Below, one piece after another: positions 22,770 through 32,633 of a stretch of DNA of 64,000 nt (the stretch's first letter is position 1; the number at the start of each line of letters is the position of its first letter). Position numbers and translations under genes: made by a program. Source of the DNA: Epithemia pelagica (taxonomy: Eukaryota > Bacillariophyta > Bacillariophyceae > Surirellales > Surirellaceae); NCBI GenBank assembly GCA_946965045.2, contig OX337236.1:1364001-1428000 (forward strand), in the 5' to 3' direction. The notes beneath the pieces were generated by a model that had not been told where the DNA came from, searched no databases, and was given only the letters and a program-made list of their open reading frames with translations.

Positions 22770-23618
22770 TTATTCTTTGGTAACCTTGAGAGTTTCCACT
22801 GACACAATTTTGTCATGTGAGGAATGCGCACGGTTAAAGCAGGTGAATCTATCTCCCATGTAACTTCCCTGGAGAGCATACTCCAACACGCCTCCTTCCT
22901 TGGGCTTCATGAAAACAATCTTGAGAGCACTGTCAAGGCTTTGGATCCAACCCGAATAATTCGCAAAGGCCTCATTGAAATTCAGATGCACACGATTCGA
23001 GAGGTCACCAAAATCCTCTGGTTTCGTGCCCGATGGAAAGGTAAGAGCTGTACCATTTTCATCAAACGTAGCTTCAAAAGCTTCAAAACACTGTTCTCGA
23101 TTGTAAGGTTGTGATCCATCATGCTTGATAAACAGATTCTTCAGGTTTTCAATTGCGAGCAAACGTGTTTCTTTCCGCTCCAAATGGTAGATTTTGTTGT
23201 CCCTTGTCTCCGCGGATAGGTGAACAACGGCAGTGTGACCCATTTGGTCCAATTGAACAAAGTATTCAATCTTATCTGCAGAAGGAGCCTGAATCGACAC
23301 GTTTTCAACCTTGACACGCTTCTTAGCATATGCCAAGAAAACTTGCTGATAGCATGAATCATGGTCCAGTTCAACTTGCTTTGTTGGATCCATTCGGTCT
23401 TCGAGAGGAGAGTCGGAGAAGTATGTCAGAACTCTGGCATCTTTGTGGAATACTTTGTTGTAGGCATTGTAGAAGTTTGTCTCGTGAACCTCGGAGCCAT
23501 CAAGAAGGAGAAGGAGATCGCGAAGGTTTTGGACAATATCATGGGATGTGGCATGATAGTCGGCTTGTGCCGATTCAGGCTGGAAGGAAGCACTGGAGGT
23601 TTCAAAAGTAGTAGACAT
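22770..23618 (-). CDS. Duplicated diatom protein with internal two-fold repeat (copy 1)
   Basis: A single exon of 282 aa with a Ser/Thr-rich start. The protein seems to consist of two related halves. Each begins with an LRDLLLLLDGSEV-like or LKNLFIKHDGSQP-like segment and a residue pattern [FY]..A[FY]...F, followed by a pattern of alternating beta strands ending near NKIYHLERKET or FTCFNRAHSSHDK. The halves resemble the size and order of SnoaL/NTF2-like alpha-beta domains, but I infer this from pattern only. No catalytic residues or signal peptide are evident, so function is unknown. The neighbouring copy at 24350-25198 is about 97% identical. Confidence 0.85.
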   Translation of the reverse strand: MSTTFETSSASFQPESAQADYHATSHDIVQNLRDLLLLLDGSEVHETNFYNAYNKVFHKDARVLTYFSDSPLEDRMDPTKQVELDHDSCYQQVFLAYAKKRVKVENVSIQAPSADKIEYFVQLDQMGHTAVVHLSAETRDNKIYHLERKETRLLAIENLKNLFIKHDGSQPYNREQCFEAFEATFDENGTALTFPSGTKPEDFGDLSNRVHLNFNEAFANYSGWIQSLDSALKIVFMKPKEGGVLEYALQGSYMGDRFTCFNRAHSSHDKIVSVETLKVTKE

Positions 23619-24349
23619 GGTATTTGAGTTTGCTCTGTGTTTGGTTTTACTTGTTTAGTTTTTGAGTTTTTGATTTTGTGAGAACGTCTACCACTTACCA
23701 CCTACCACTCCTGTGTTGGTCTTGGTCGCGCGTTTGCATTATTTTGCGCGGATAGATTCGCTAGCCAACTGGTCTCTATGCGCTATGCAGTCCGGGCCAA
23801 GGTGAGATAGTCTACCCGAACTTCAGGGCAAAGAATAGGTATTGCCAAGCAAGATCTAGCAACAGGATTTCGAATCGCTTCCTTTCTGTCCCAGCTACTC
23901 CTACTTTCATCTTTGAACTTGGAAGTTGGGATGAAACAGCAATGGGACACTGATGCCGATCCCATGTGAAAGGCTTAAGCTTGCATCGACCGTACCAGAG
24001 TTCTCTGGAGTCGAACCTAACGCAGATGAATCGAGTTGGATATGAAAACGCACTTTCTCCTAATCCCGAGTTTGACATTGTTTTGAGGTATGCTGCCTAT
24101 TTCGTTGCCTAGGCCGCGATGCGAATACAACATGGTACCTCCGATCTGGATAGGGCTTTCAGTGACATGCTGTTACCTTGTAGTGCCCAGCATTACAGTC
24201 TCAAGAAAGAAAAATGGATTGAATAACGCTGTTTAACCAGTTCTTTTATTTCCATTTCTTCTAGTTTAGTCTTTCTCTTCTATCTATAAAGAAACAAAGA
24301 GTTGCTGTCAGATTGCAACTTCTTGTGAGCCTCTTGTCTTTCGAGGGAA

Positions 24350-25198
24350 TTAATTCTTTACGATCTTGACAGTTTCGACTGACGCGATTTTGTCATGTGA
24401 GGAATGCGCACGGTTAAAGCAGGTGAATCTATCTCCCATGTAACTTCCCTGGAGAGCATACTCCAACACGCCTCCTTCCTTGGGTTTCATGAAAATAATC
24501 TTGAGAGCACTGTCAAGGCTTTGGATCCAACCCGAATAATTCGCAAAGGCCTCATTGAAATTCAGATGCACACGATTCGAGAGGTCACCAAAATCCTCTG
24601 GTTTCGTACCCGATGGAAAGGTAAGAGCTGTGCCATTTTCATCAAACGTAGCTTCAAAAGCTTCAAAACACTGTTCTCGATTGTAAGGTTGTGATCCATC
24701 ATGCTTGATAAACAGATTCTTCAGGTTTTCAATTGCGAGCAAACGTGTTTCTTTCCGCTCCAAATGGTAGATTTTGTTGTCCCTTGTCTCCGCGGATAGG
24801 TGAACAACAGCAGTGTGACCCATTTGGTCCAGCTGAACAAAGTATTCAATCTTATCTGCAGAAGGAGCCTGAATCGACACGTTTTCAACCTTGACACGCT
24901 TCTTAGCATATGCCAGGAAGACTTGCTGATAGCACGAATCATGGTCCAGTTCAACTTGCTTTGCTGGATCCATTCGGTCTTCGAGAGGAGAGTCGGAGAA
25001 GTACGTCAGAACTCTGGCATCTTTGTGGAATACTTTGTTGTAGGCATTGTAGAAGTTTGTCTCTTGAACCTCGGAGCCATCAAGAAGGAGAAGGAGATCG
25101 CGAAGGTTTTGGACAATATCATGGGATGTGGCATGACAGTCGGCTTGTGCCGATTCAGGCTGGAAGGAAGCACTGGAGGTTTCAAAAGTAGTAGACAT
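24350..25198 (-). CDS. Duplicated diatom protein with internal two-fold repeat (copy 2)
   Basis: A single exon of 282 aa, paralogue of the gene ending at 22770. Only about nine residues differ: four are spread through the first 270 residues (for example His to Gln in SEVHETN and Thr to Ala in DPTKQ), and five are packed in the last dozen. The start ATG and the upstream block with TTTTGCGCGGATA are shared, so both copies should be expressed with similar control. Function is unknown, as for copy 1. Confidence 0.85.
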   Translation of the reverse strand: MSTTFETSSASFQPESAQADCHATSHDIVQNLRDLLLLLDGSEVQETNFYNAYNKVFHKDARVLTYFSDSPLEDRMDPAKQVELDHDSCYQQVFLAYAKKRVKVENVSIQAPSADKIEYFVQLDQMGHTAVVHLSAETRDNKIYHLERKETRLLAIENLKNLFIKHDGSQPYNREQCFEAFEATFDENGTALTFPSGTKPEDFGDLSNRVHLNFNEAFANYSGWIQSLDSALKIIFMKPKEGGVLEYALQGSYMGDRFTCFNRAHSSHDKIASVETVKIVKN

Positions 25199-25380
25199 GG
25201 TATGTGAGTTTGAGTTGTGTTTGGTTTAGCTTGTTCGCAGTTTTTGAGTTTGTGATTTTGTGAGAAGTGAGAACGGATCCTACATTTCGGTATTGGTCTT
25301 GGTCGCGCGTCTGCATTATTTTGCGCGGATACCGTTAGCCAACTGGTATCTGCATCTATGCTATGCACTATGCAGTCCAA

Positions 25381-26075
25381 ATCTTAGATCCAGCGTAAAA
25401 GTTTCTTTTTCACCGGTCCTAGGTAGTCCTACAACCCACAATACCAATTTTGTAGGTCGGATGTACGATGTACCCGTCGCTCGCGTCTTGTCAAACTCAC
25501 CCGATGGAAGCGGCGTTTTTTCAGATACTTGCATGGGCACGCATTGCTTCGGTAAGCCAGGATAAAGACGCGTTCTAGTGACATGGCTCCACCGTGATGT
25601 ATGGCCGCCGCAATTGAATCTTGGAATGAAGCCACAGTGCAGAATGATATGCTATTCAAGAAAACGTTTGGCGCATTCCAGCCTTCAGGAACAGATAGCA
25701 GGTTGAGATCGCACGGTCTCTTTGGGCTGCTATCGAATGAGCCGGGCGCGCCCGACGAGCAGAAACATTGGGAAAAGTGGCAGAAGTGCGACTTGAAACA
25801 GAACCCGCGGGACCAGAAAATCGTTGTACTCTCCAAACAATAGTAACATACAGTAAAAGCTTTTTTGTAGTTGGCAGAGCCCCACAGTACGTGTATTATA
25901 CATGGAAATGGGCATGAGAAAAGGAAAAACTCGAGGGTCTCATCGACCTGATTTTTCACATCCACAACATACCCACAGATAGAGAGAGTTGTTACTTTCC
26001 GATATCCTCACACTACATACCACGACGGGAAGCGACAGCACGCAGTTTTGTGTGCCAAACAAATAGCAAGGAGAC
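25381..26075. other. Intergenic region with one weak small frame
   Basis: An 80-codon plus-strand frame at 25601-25843 has an ATG and ordinary composition (MLFKKTFGAFQPSG, then a polar, charged end) but no recognisable family. It could be a small gene, a pseudogene fragment or chance. Nothing else is seen. Confidence 0.3.
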
Positions 26076-27946
26076 ATGAAGCACCGACAGCAGCAACAAC
26101 CACCACCACCCCAACAAGATGGCAGTTGCCGGATGCACTTGCCCGATGGCAGTTGCGTCGAGCTCTGCACACAAGAGGGAGCCAATGCCTTTTTGCAGTG
26201 TGGCCGGAATAATACTCCCATGGAATTCTTGTCGGACAGTGCCGAGCGCATTTCACGAATTCGTCGCAAGGATCGGTTGTCGGGCCAGGACCAGGAAGAA
26301 CTTCTCATGTATTACTCCTGTATGTTGGCACTCTTCGGTACGCCTCGGCCGACGTCTTTCGCGAACACGTACCCGAGACGGAACTCCAGGCCTGGTTGGA
26401 CTGTATCCGGCAGGAACTCTCCCGATTTGTGAACCACCGCAAGTTCATCGAGACGGGGGATTTGCAACCGCACGATGCGTATGTGCTCAACTCGTGTATT
26501 TTCATGTTTTGTCATGCAGTTCCCACGGCCATGGCCTTGGAAAGTGACTTGTTTCAACGCCTGGCCGACATGATTCGGGCCCGCAAGGCTCATACGGGCC
26601 GGGCACTTCCCTCGAAAGACGTGTCGGAAACCATTACCCTCCTCGTGTCCAATGCCTACATTTCCTGTCGCATGGCCTTTGACAACCCCTGGACGACGGA
26701 AAAGGCCTTGAAAAAGTTGGAGGCCACCGAAATCTTGGCCGAGCACTTGCGGTGTGCCACCATTCCTCAACAAGCAACTGCAGAGGAGGAACGGTTGGCC
26801 GCACCGGGCCTCTTTCGCATGCTGGATGACCTTCAAGCGTGTGCGCCCTTTCTGGGCAAAAAATTCAAACCCGGCGAGCCCTGTGGCGACGTGGTGCAGA
26901 CCATTCTCCAAGGAACCGACGGGAGTCCCATCCAACGACCCTCCATTCTGGCCAAACTCCGCACCATTGTGCGAGTCGTCGATTCCATCAACCGAGAGGA
27001 CCACGATCCGACAACAATTGGCAAAATGTGCCGCTACTGTGGAAAATCCGAGCATTCACAAGCCTTTCAAAATTCTCTCATGTTGTGTGGAAACTGCAAA
27101 CAAGCCTACTATTGTTCCAAGGACTGTCAAAAGGCGGATTGGAAACAGCACAAACAAGTGTGCGTGCCGGCCAAGAACTCGGACACCAAAAAGGTGGAAA
27201 AGATTCAAAACATGCTCATGACCTTTTCCAATCAGCAGTATTTGCACATCATGGTGAAAATGGTCAAGGCTTGCAAGCAATACGGACTCGACAAAAAAGA
27301 CATGTTGGTGGAACTCAACTTTACCACCGACCATCGGGGCAAGATTCCGGCCCTGCAGGATCCACCCGAGTTTAACATTGCACCCGTCAAGGATTACATT
27401 GAGGGATCACGGCCCGCCGAACCAGACTGGTTCTTCAAGAGCCAAGACAAGGCTGTATACGAATCCAACGTGAAAGGATATATTCACGCCATCCAGAGTC
27501 AGTTTGACCGCATGTTGCCGAGCCATTTTTTGTGCCTGGTGCGACATGCCAGTGGTACCTCGTGCTACAAGGTGCAACTGTAAGGGATTGTTGTCTTTTA
27601 TCGTGTGTCGTTTTATTGGTGACAGACCGCACGTGTCTTTGCAAAACCCTGTTGAAGGTAAATTTGTTTCTGACCTGCCCATTCGTTTATGCTTTTGTCG
27701 ATTTTTTCATTCAGCATGGAACCGGAACGCAAGAACCAAATGTATAGCCACGAAGCCGTCCTTGCCTTTAAGGCTTACATGGAGAATCCGAAAGATGATG
27801 GGCCACTCTCTTGCATTTTTGGCCCCAACTTTATGAGAATCATCAAGCGGCAGCTTGCAAGATACTATAGCATTGGATTGTCCGAAGAAGAACTGATGCA
27901 AAATGCCCGTCATGTATTGAAACACATGTTTGGTGCCGACTTTTGA
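26076..27946 (+). CDS. MYND zinc-finger protein, apparent 1-nt frame break
   Basis: The body reads from 26339 to a splice at 27579, then exon 27715-27946. It contains a full MYND finger: MCRYCG, MLCGNC, YYCSKDCQKADWKQH and QVC, which normally binds zinc and proline-rich partners. The N-terminus from ATG 26076 is in another frame: it reads well to CMLALFG (26339) but then falls apart, while the frame one base back becomes good (YASADVFREHVPETELQAW). Adding back one base near 26338-26340 makes the whole locus a multiple of three, about 578 aa. No intron fits the gap. This is a deletion in a pseudogene, an allele or an assembly error; the conserved body favours the last two. Histone-lysine or transcription roles known for some MYND proteins cannot be assumed, as no SET domain is visible. 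Confidence 0.8.
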
Positions 27947-28501
27947 ACGGGTCAAGCCACAGAATGTTTGTGAATCACAAACATCTATATATAGTGAGCT
28001 ACTCTGCGGAATGACAAAAGGGGGTTCCATTCATTCGGCTTTTTTCCACAGGGCATCGATGTAGAAGGTAAAATTGCAGCTTTGTCCTGGCTTGTCCCGT
28101 GATTCCTCTAGCAGCCGGACGAATCTGTTTGATGAATGGCGTGTATTTCGAAGTCCAATTCCATGACCAGTTTTTCTCAGGTCGCCATTTCACTGAAATG
28201 TGGTACCTTCTCCTTCTCGGAGCTTTAACGGTGACTCTAGCTAGGTCTACTACCTCTACCATACATGGAACACGTCATGCTTCCGAATTGTTGGACGTGC
28301 GTACCCAAAACGTGCGACCAAAGATTCCCACTGGGTCCAACAAACGCAACGAGAACGAGATGGTAGATGGTGATCGTCGTCTTCAGAGATCTCAAGTCTG
28401 ACTCAACTAAACCTTACTGTTTTTAGCAACATCATCTTTGTTCCTCGTCCTCAAACAGGTGTTGGATCTGTCAAGATCGGAGCTTCGCGACAAAAAACGA
28501 A
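27947..28501. other. Intergenic region
   Basis: Overlapping short frames lie on both strands (28099-28401 plus, 27999-28262 minus). None has a recognisable domain. The right end should hold the promoter and leader of the PDZ-like gene at 28502. Confidence 0.4.
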
Positions 28502-29137
28502 ATGTTGACCAACACATTCCTTGCTCTGCTTCTTGTCTTTGCGCCGCTTGTGCGTGCCTTTGCTCCAGTACCTGTGGTTGGAACACGATTACCGACGACT
28601 GAATGCCACGCTACGGCAATCGATACCTCATTCATGTGGAATGCAGGTTTGAATTTCGGCAAAGGACAGTTCAAGTTTTATTCCAGTTTTGACGAGTGGA
28701 TGAAACCTTTCCCTGAGGAAGATCGTTCCGAATACCCTGACGTCTTCAATCTACCAAAGGGAGTCTATGAAGTGAACCTCAGAAGGCCACTTGGAATTGT
28801 CTTTGAAGAGATTGAACTTGGAAAGGGACTGTATGTGAAGGAGCTCGTTGAAGATGGCTATGCAGCGTTGGAGGGGTCCGTTCAAGTGAACGATGTTCTG
28901 GTCGGAATTACGGCGGTTAAAATTGTCGGTGCCAAGTACGAACGTCGAATGATTCCCACTCGGAATTTTGACTTTGACACCATGGTGGGTGCCGTCTCTT
29001 CCAACGAACCCAAGTGGGGATGTAATGGTGTTGTATTACTCTTTGAACGACCTGGCGAAGCCAATAGCGAGGAAGTGGATGCTTTCATGAACTTCTTTGA
29101 GCCACCATTCGACAATCCATGGAAGCAACAACAGTAG
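28502..29137 (+). CDS. Plastid-targeted PDZ-like protein
   Basis: A single exon of 211 aa. A hydrophobic signal peptide (LTNTFLALLLVFAPLVRA) is followed by FAPVPVV, which matches the signal-plus-transit presequence of diatom plastids, where a Phe sits at the cleavage site. The mature part holds a PDZ-like region (about residues 95-185): RRPLGIVFEEI, GLYVKELVEDGYAAL and VQVNDVLVGI follow the carboxylate-loop and strand order of PDZ domains. The C-terminus is acidic and ends in a Gln run. It is likely a soluble thylakoid- or stroma-associated adaptor; the ligand is unknown. Confidence 0.8.
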   Translation: MLTNTFLALLLVFAPLVRAFAPVPVVGTRLPTTECHATAIDTSFMWNAGLNFGKGQFKFYSSFDEWMKPFPEEDRSEYPDVFNLPKGVYEVNLRRPLGIVFEEIELGKGLYVKELVEDGYAALEGSVQVNDVLVGITAVKIVGAKYERRMIPTRNFDFDTMVGAVSSNEPKWGCNGVVLLFERPGEANSEEVDAFMNFFEPPFDNPWKQQQ

Positions 29138-29873
29138 AGAATTACCTGAACATAGAACCCTTCCAAAAGGGCAGTTGGCTTGTCTCTGCAGTCTTTGGAG
29201 TCAATATATTTCTCTTCCGCTCGATTGGCACCTAAACTCATACAACGAAAACTTGAGGCAGCTGATAACATAGATTGCGAATGATAAAATTTACATCAAG
29301 ATACAAGCTTCGGTAAGGCACGACTTTAAGATCGTTAACGTTTGGAATTGGAGAGAAGTGGAAGATGCAAACATCGCATGAAATGTTGTAACAACACACT
29401 ATAACTTCTGGCAGTATCGTTTCTTCATAGGAGTAAAAGGGATAGAAGTGATTGGAAGGGATGAACTGCCTCGGTATCAGGAATCATAACGCAATGTATT
29501 AGAAATCATAACGCACTGCATCTAGAAACCCAGCTTATGTCGATAACATGGTTCCTAGCTCGGTCACCCTGATCACGTGATACTCTGATTCAGGCTGTCT
29601 GGATGGTCCTTCGAGTATCGGAGGGGTAGATGCGGAGCTACCTGCTCCTTTTTGGGAATGGAAAGTACGCTTGTACTCTTGCGTCTATACATACCTACTA
29701 TGAATTATAGAGTACAAAGACTCGTACACAAATCACTATAGCTTGTCAGACCGATGCTTTGAAGTTGAAGGGTTGGTCTGCTGCGATCTTTGGGCATAAC
29801 GTTAGCACGTCATAACCGGTCGGCGGAAAAACGAGGCCATCATCTCCTTGCAAAGGTTTCAAATACAACAACC
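29138..29873. other. Intergenic region upstream of the antenna gene
   Basis: No coding sequence is supported. Near 29488 the phrase AATCATAACGCA is repeated 24 bp later (AATCATAACGCAATGTATTAG, then AATCATAACGCACTGCATCTAG when aligned). The right end is the presumed light-regulated promoter, but I cannot name elements with confidence. Confidence 0.4.
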
Positions 29874-31050
29874 ATGATGAAACTTGCTACCTTTGCTCTT
29901 TTGGCTTCCACCGCCTCGGCGTTCACAACGCCTCCTCTTACCTTCGCTGTTGGCAAGCCCAAGGCCGCCAAGAAGGCCGCCAAGAAGGCTGCAAAGGCCG
30001 CTGGTACCATGGCTGTTGCCAAGAAGGCCGCCCCCGTCATGAAGGCTGCTCCTGTCATGAAGGCCGCCCCCGTCATGAAGGCTGCCCCTGTCATGAAGGC
30101 TGCCCCTGTCATGAAGGCTGCCCTTGTCATGAAGGCTGCTCCCGTCATGAAGGCCGCCCCTGTCATGAAGGCCGCCCCTGTCATGAAGGCCGCTCCCGTT
30201 AAGGTACGCTCTCTCTCGCCTAGAATTTCGTTGCTTCCAGCCAGTTTCTCACTGTTGTATTTTGCTTACGATCTGCTCCTTCGATGAATGAATAGGCTGC
30301 TCCTAAGGTAAGGATTTCTCACATTTCAAAAATCATCCTTTTCTCGTCATAACTCACACGGTTGCTCTTCAGCCCACTGGTTCCGTCCCGTCCACAGCTA
30401 TCCCAGGAGAACTTGCCCCCGCTCTCCTTGACGGATCCCTCGTTGGTGATGTTGGTTTCGACCCCTGCGCCCTTTCCACAAAGGCTGACTTGCTCACCAA
30501 CTACTTCAACGGAATCGTTGGCGGACAGGGACCCACCGATGGCCTCACATGGTACCGTGAAGCCGAATTGATGCACGGACGTATTTGCATGGTTGCCGTT
30601 GTTGGATTCCTCTGGCCTGGACTTTTCGGAACCTTTGCCGGAAACGAATGGACTGGTGTTGATGCTTATTCTTACACCAACGCACTTGAAGCTTTCGGAA
30701 AGGCCCCCAGTGCTGCCCTTTTCCAGATTTTTGCTTTCATGGGAATCTTGGAATTCCGTCGTATCAACATCATCTTGGCGGATGGCGCCAGTTACATGGC
30801 CGGTGACTCCCAAAAGTGGGGACAAGGTGAGGGACGCTGGAATCCTTTGGGCCTCAACTACAGCCCTGAGGAATACGCCGATAAGCAATTGCAAGAAATC
30901 AAGCATGCCCGTTTGGCAATGGTTGCCTTCCTTGGTTTGATCCTCCAAGGAAACATCTCTGGCGTTGGTGTCATTGACCAACTCTCTGGTGCCATTGTGT
31001 CACCCGAATACGCCACCAAGGCCGGTTACTTCCTCCCCGAAGGTATCTAA
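29874..31050 (+). CDS. Fucoxanthin-chlorophyll a/c antenna protein (LHC family) with Ala-Pro-Val-Met-Lys repeats
   Basis: Exons 29874-30203, 30296-30307 (only 12 nt) and 30373-31050 encode 339 aa. The presequence ends in ASTASAFTTP, the plastid-import motif of diatoms. The mature N-terminus is unusual: a KKAAKKAAK stretch, then nine tandem AAPVMK-type units. The LHC core follows, with the first helix carrying the chlorophyll ligand motif ELMHGRICMVAVVGF, a second helix around ALFQIFAFMGILEFRRI, and a third with EIKHARLAMVAFLG. It is a thylakoid light-harvesting protein that binds chlorophyll and fucoxanthin. The Lys/Ala tail is far longer than usual in the family and might sit on the stromal face to affect membrane stacking or contacts; that is inference. 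Confidence 0.93.
30027..30203 (+). repeat. 18-bp coding minisatellite in the antenna gene
   Basis: Nine tandem 18-bp units of the form GCYGCYCCYGTCATGAAG, plus a truncated tenth ending at the exon boundary, encode AAPVMK repeats (one unit has Leu for Pro). Variation is mostly at third codon positions. Such exact repeats are prone to length change by slippage or unequal crossing over without breaking the frame. Confidence 0.97.
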
Positions 31051-31344
31051 ACGGTGGAACATAGCAATGAAACCGCGATCGTTGGTTCTGCAGTTTCAAT
31101 AAGACCTTATTGCTAAGAATCACAGAAGATGCTTTTGCTGTAACAGGCGTAGCTCTGGATTGCTGAAATAAATTCTAGAGCTTCTTATGGAACTACTCCT
31201 ATTAGGAATACCACTTATTAGGAAGGCCTATCAGGAGGTAGGTAAGCATGGTATTTTCAAGGTCATCTCATTTGAAATTTTACATCGGTGGACTCGTTTG
31301 TTTAGTAGTTCGAACTTTGATAGCGCTGCGCTGGGAGCGGCAGT
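31051..31344. other. Short intergenic region between convergent genes
   Basis: This carries the 3' flank of the antenna gene and of the minus-strand membrane-protein gene. Nothing else is recognised. Confidence 0.4.
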
Positions 31345-32316
31345 TTAGATTTGCGAATAAATGTCATCTTTCGAAGATATTGTGGTTTCGTCTATGAGCG
31401 ACGACTCTTCAAGTTCTCCTCCATCCAGGTATACATCTTTTAGTATGCCACGAAACAACTTGCCCAACAGTATGTGCACACCAGCCAGTTCCGTCGTTAG
31501 AAGGATTGAAGAAACCAGAATTGTTGCCCTTGCTTGGTGGAGAGGAAATCTATCCATGGCGCCCAATGTCACGTACAAGCACACAATGGACAAGGCAATC
31601 ATAAAGATCACAAACAGCAGAGTTGGCAGTCGGTAGTGCAGCGTGCAAGCTCGTTCCGCTTGTCGACGCGGAATAGCAGATTTGGGATGACTCTTGAGTA
31701 CCAAAATATCAAGACCGCTTGGTCTACCGATGGAATTGGACTCGTCCATAAAGGAGTTACCAGATAGAACAGGTATGAAGGCTCCCAACTCGATTTTGAT
31801 GGAGCGCGGTATAGAAGGCTCTTCCACAAAGTCACTTTCCATTACTCTTACTTGCTTCGTGACTGTGCAGTGTTCATGACGATCAATGCCTGGAGCTAGG
31901 TACTCAATCATTGCATTGTACTCGTTTCTTGAGTGGTTATGTTCTCTCGTGTTTTCGGTTTCCTTGGCCTCTGTAGAAAATGTGTGGAGGGGTGTTACGC
32001 CGTCCACCGCACCGCGACGGAACCTTGTTTCGACGACTGTAGCCCGCAGATCCAATCCCTCTTCCGCGAAAATCCTCATCAGTCCATCTTCTAAGACAGC
32101 AAAGTACCCTACACAGACTCCTACCAGGGAGAAGGTGACAGCACACAATATTCCAAGAAAGGCGATCATGCCGTCTCCATCGGCGTCAAGATCGATCTCA
32201 TTTTCACTTCCCATTTCCAGTCGATTCTCTTGCTCATTTTGGCACTGGCACAACACACACTTCCATCCGAGAATTATGGCATTGATGATTATCGTCGATG
32301 ACTGGTAGTATCTCAT
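31345..32316 (-). CDS. Hypothetical membrane protein with three or four helices
   Basis: A single exon of 323 aa from an ATG at 32316. A first helix lies around residues 49-70 (GMIAFLGILCAVTFSLVGVC) after an acidic stretch, LDADGDG. A long hydrophilic section contains a conserved-looking pattern, LRATVVETRFRR, then YLAPGIDRHE. Two close helices near the C-terminus (LLFVIFMIALSIVCLYVTLG and ILVSSILLTTELAGVHILLG) end in a short acidic tail. The order (helix, beta-rich loop with a VxxRxxR motif, helices) recalls DUF3592-type membrane proteins of algae, but this is only a loose match. It converges on the antenna gene. Confidence 0.65.
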   Translation of the reverse strand: MRYYQSSTIIINAIILGWKCVLCQCQNEQENRLEMGSENEIDLDADGDGMIAFLGILCAVTFSLVGVCVGYFAVLEDGLMRIFAEEGLDLRATVVETRFRRGAVDGVTPLHTFSTEAKETENTREHNHSRNEYNAMIEYLAPGIDRHEHCTVTKQVRVMESDFVEEPSIPRSIKIELGAFIPVLSGNSFMDESNSIGRPSGLDILVLKSHPKSAIPRRQAERACTLHYRLPTLLFVIFMIALSIVCLYVTLGAMDRFPLHQARATILVSSILLTTELAGVHILLGKLFRGILKDVYLDGGELEESSLIDETTISSKDDIYSQI

Positions 32317-32633
32317 CTTTTTTCACATTATTTGTTTGATGGAGTGAGAAAGACATGAGACTGTTGGCATCGCTTTCTGCACCGCCAATCGGTGAGGGCT
32401 TCATTTCGGGACCGACTTTTTGGAGAAAAGTGGAGCTCGGCCTGCTCGATTGATGCGTTAGGCTTCAGAAGGGCAATTGTGATTAGATACGGAGGCGGTT
32501 AAGTAGTGCGCATGACAGAACAAACATAACGCTCCCATTTCTCCATTTTCGTCCCCTCCATTTCTCCCTCTGCTGATCCAAATAATACCTTCGATAGAGA
32601 CGTGACACAGAATCCTTTTGAGTTGCTTAGGGC
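32317..32633. other. Short divergent promoter region
   Basis: About 317 bp between the starts of a minus-strand and a plus-strand gene; it should contain both promoters. No specific element is recognised. Confidence 0.4.

Larger units (their letters stand above)
22740..25380. repeat. Tandem gene duplication of about 1.05 kb units
   Basis: The block 22740-23793 is repeated at about 24310-25380, offset by about 1.58 kb, in the same orientation. The coding parts are nearly identical, the last dozen codons and the 3' flank differ clearly, and the promoters are recognisably similar. A shared promoter block, TTGGTCTTGGTCGCGCG followed by GCATTATTTTGCGCGGATA, lies about 100 bp upstream of each start. 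Between the copies, 23800-24300 is unique sequence without a supported gene. Confidence 0.93.

Noticed and set aside
23990-24060. Possible tRNA T-arm on the minus strand (GGTTCGACTCC)
   Set aside because: The arms beside the loop do not pair for five bases and no D- or anticodon arm is found.
26312-27055. 247-codon minus-strand frame opposite the MYND gene
   Set aside because: Shadow of the conserved zinc-finger gene, with no family and no start context of its own.
29840-30184. Minus-strand frame over the antenna minisatellite
   Set aside because: It is the mirror of the repeat (MTGAAF-type units); the plus strand has the presequence and LHC core.
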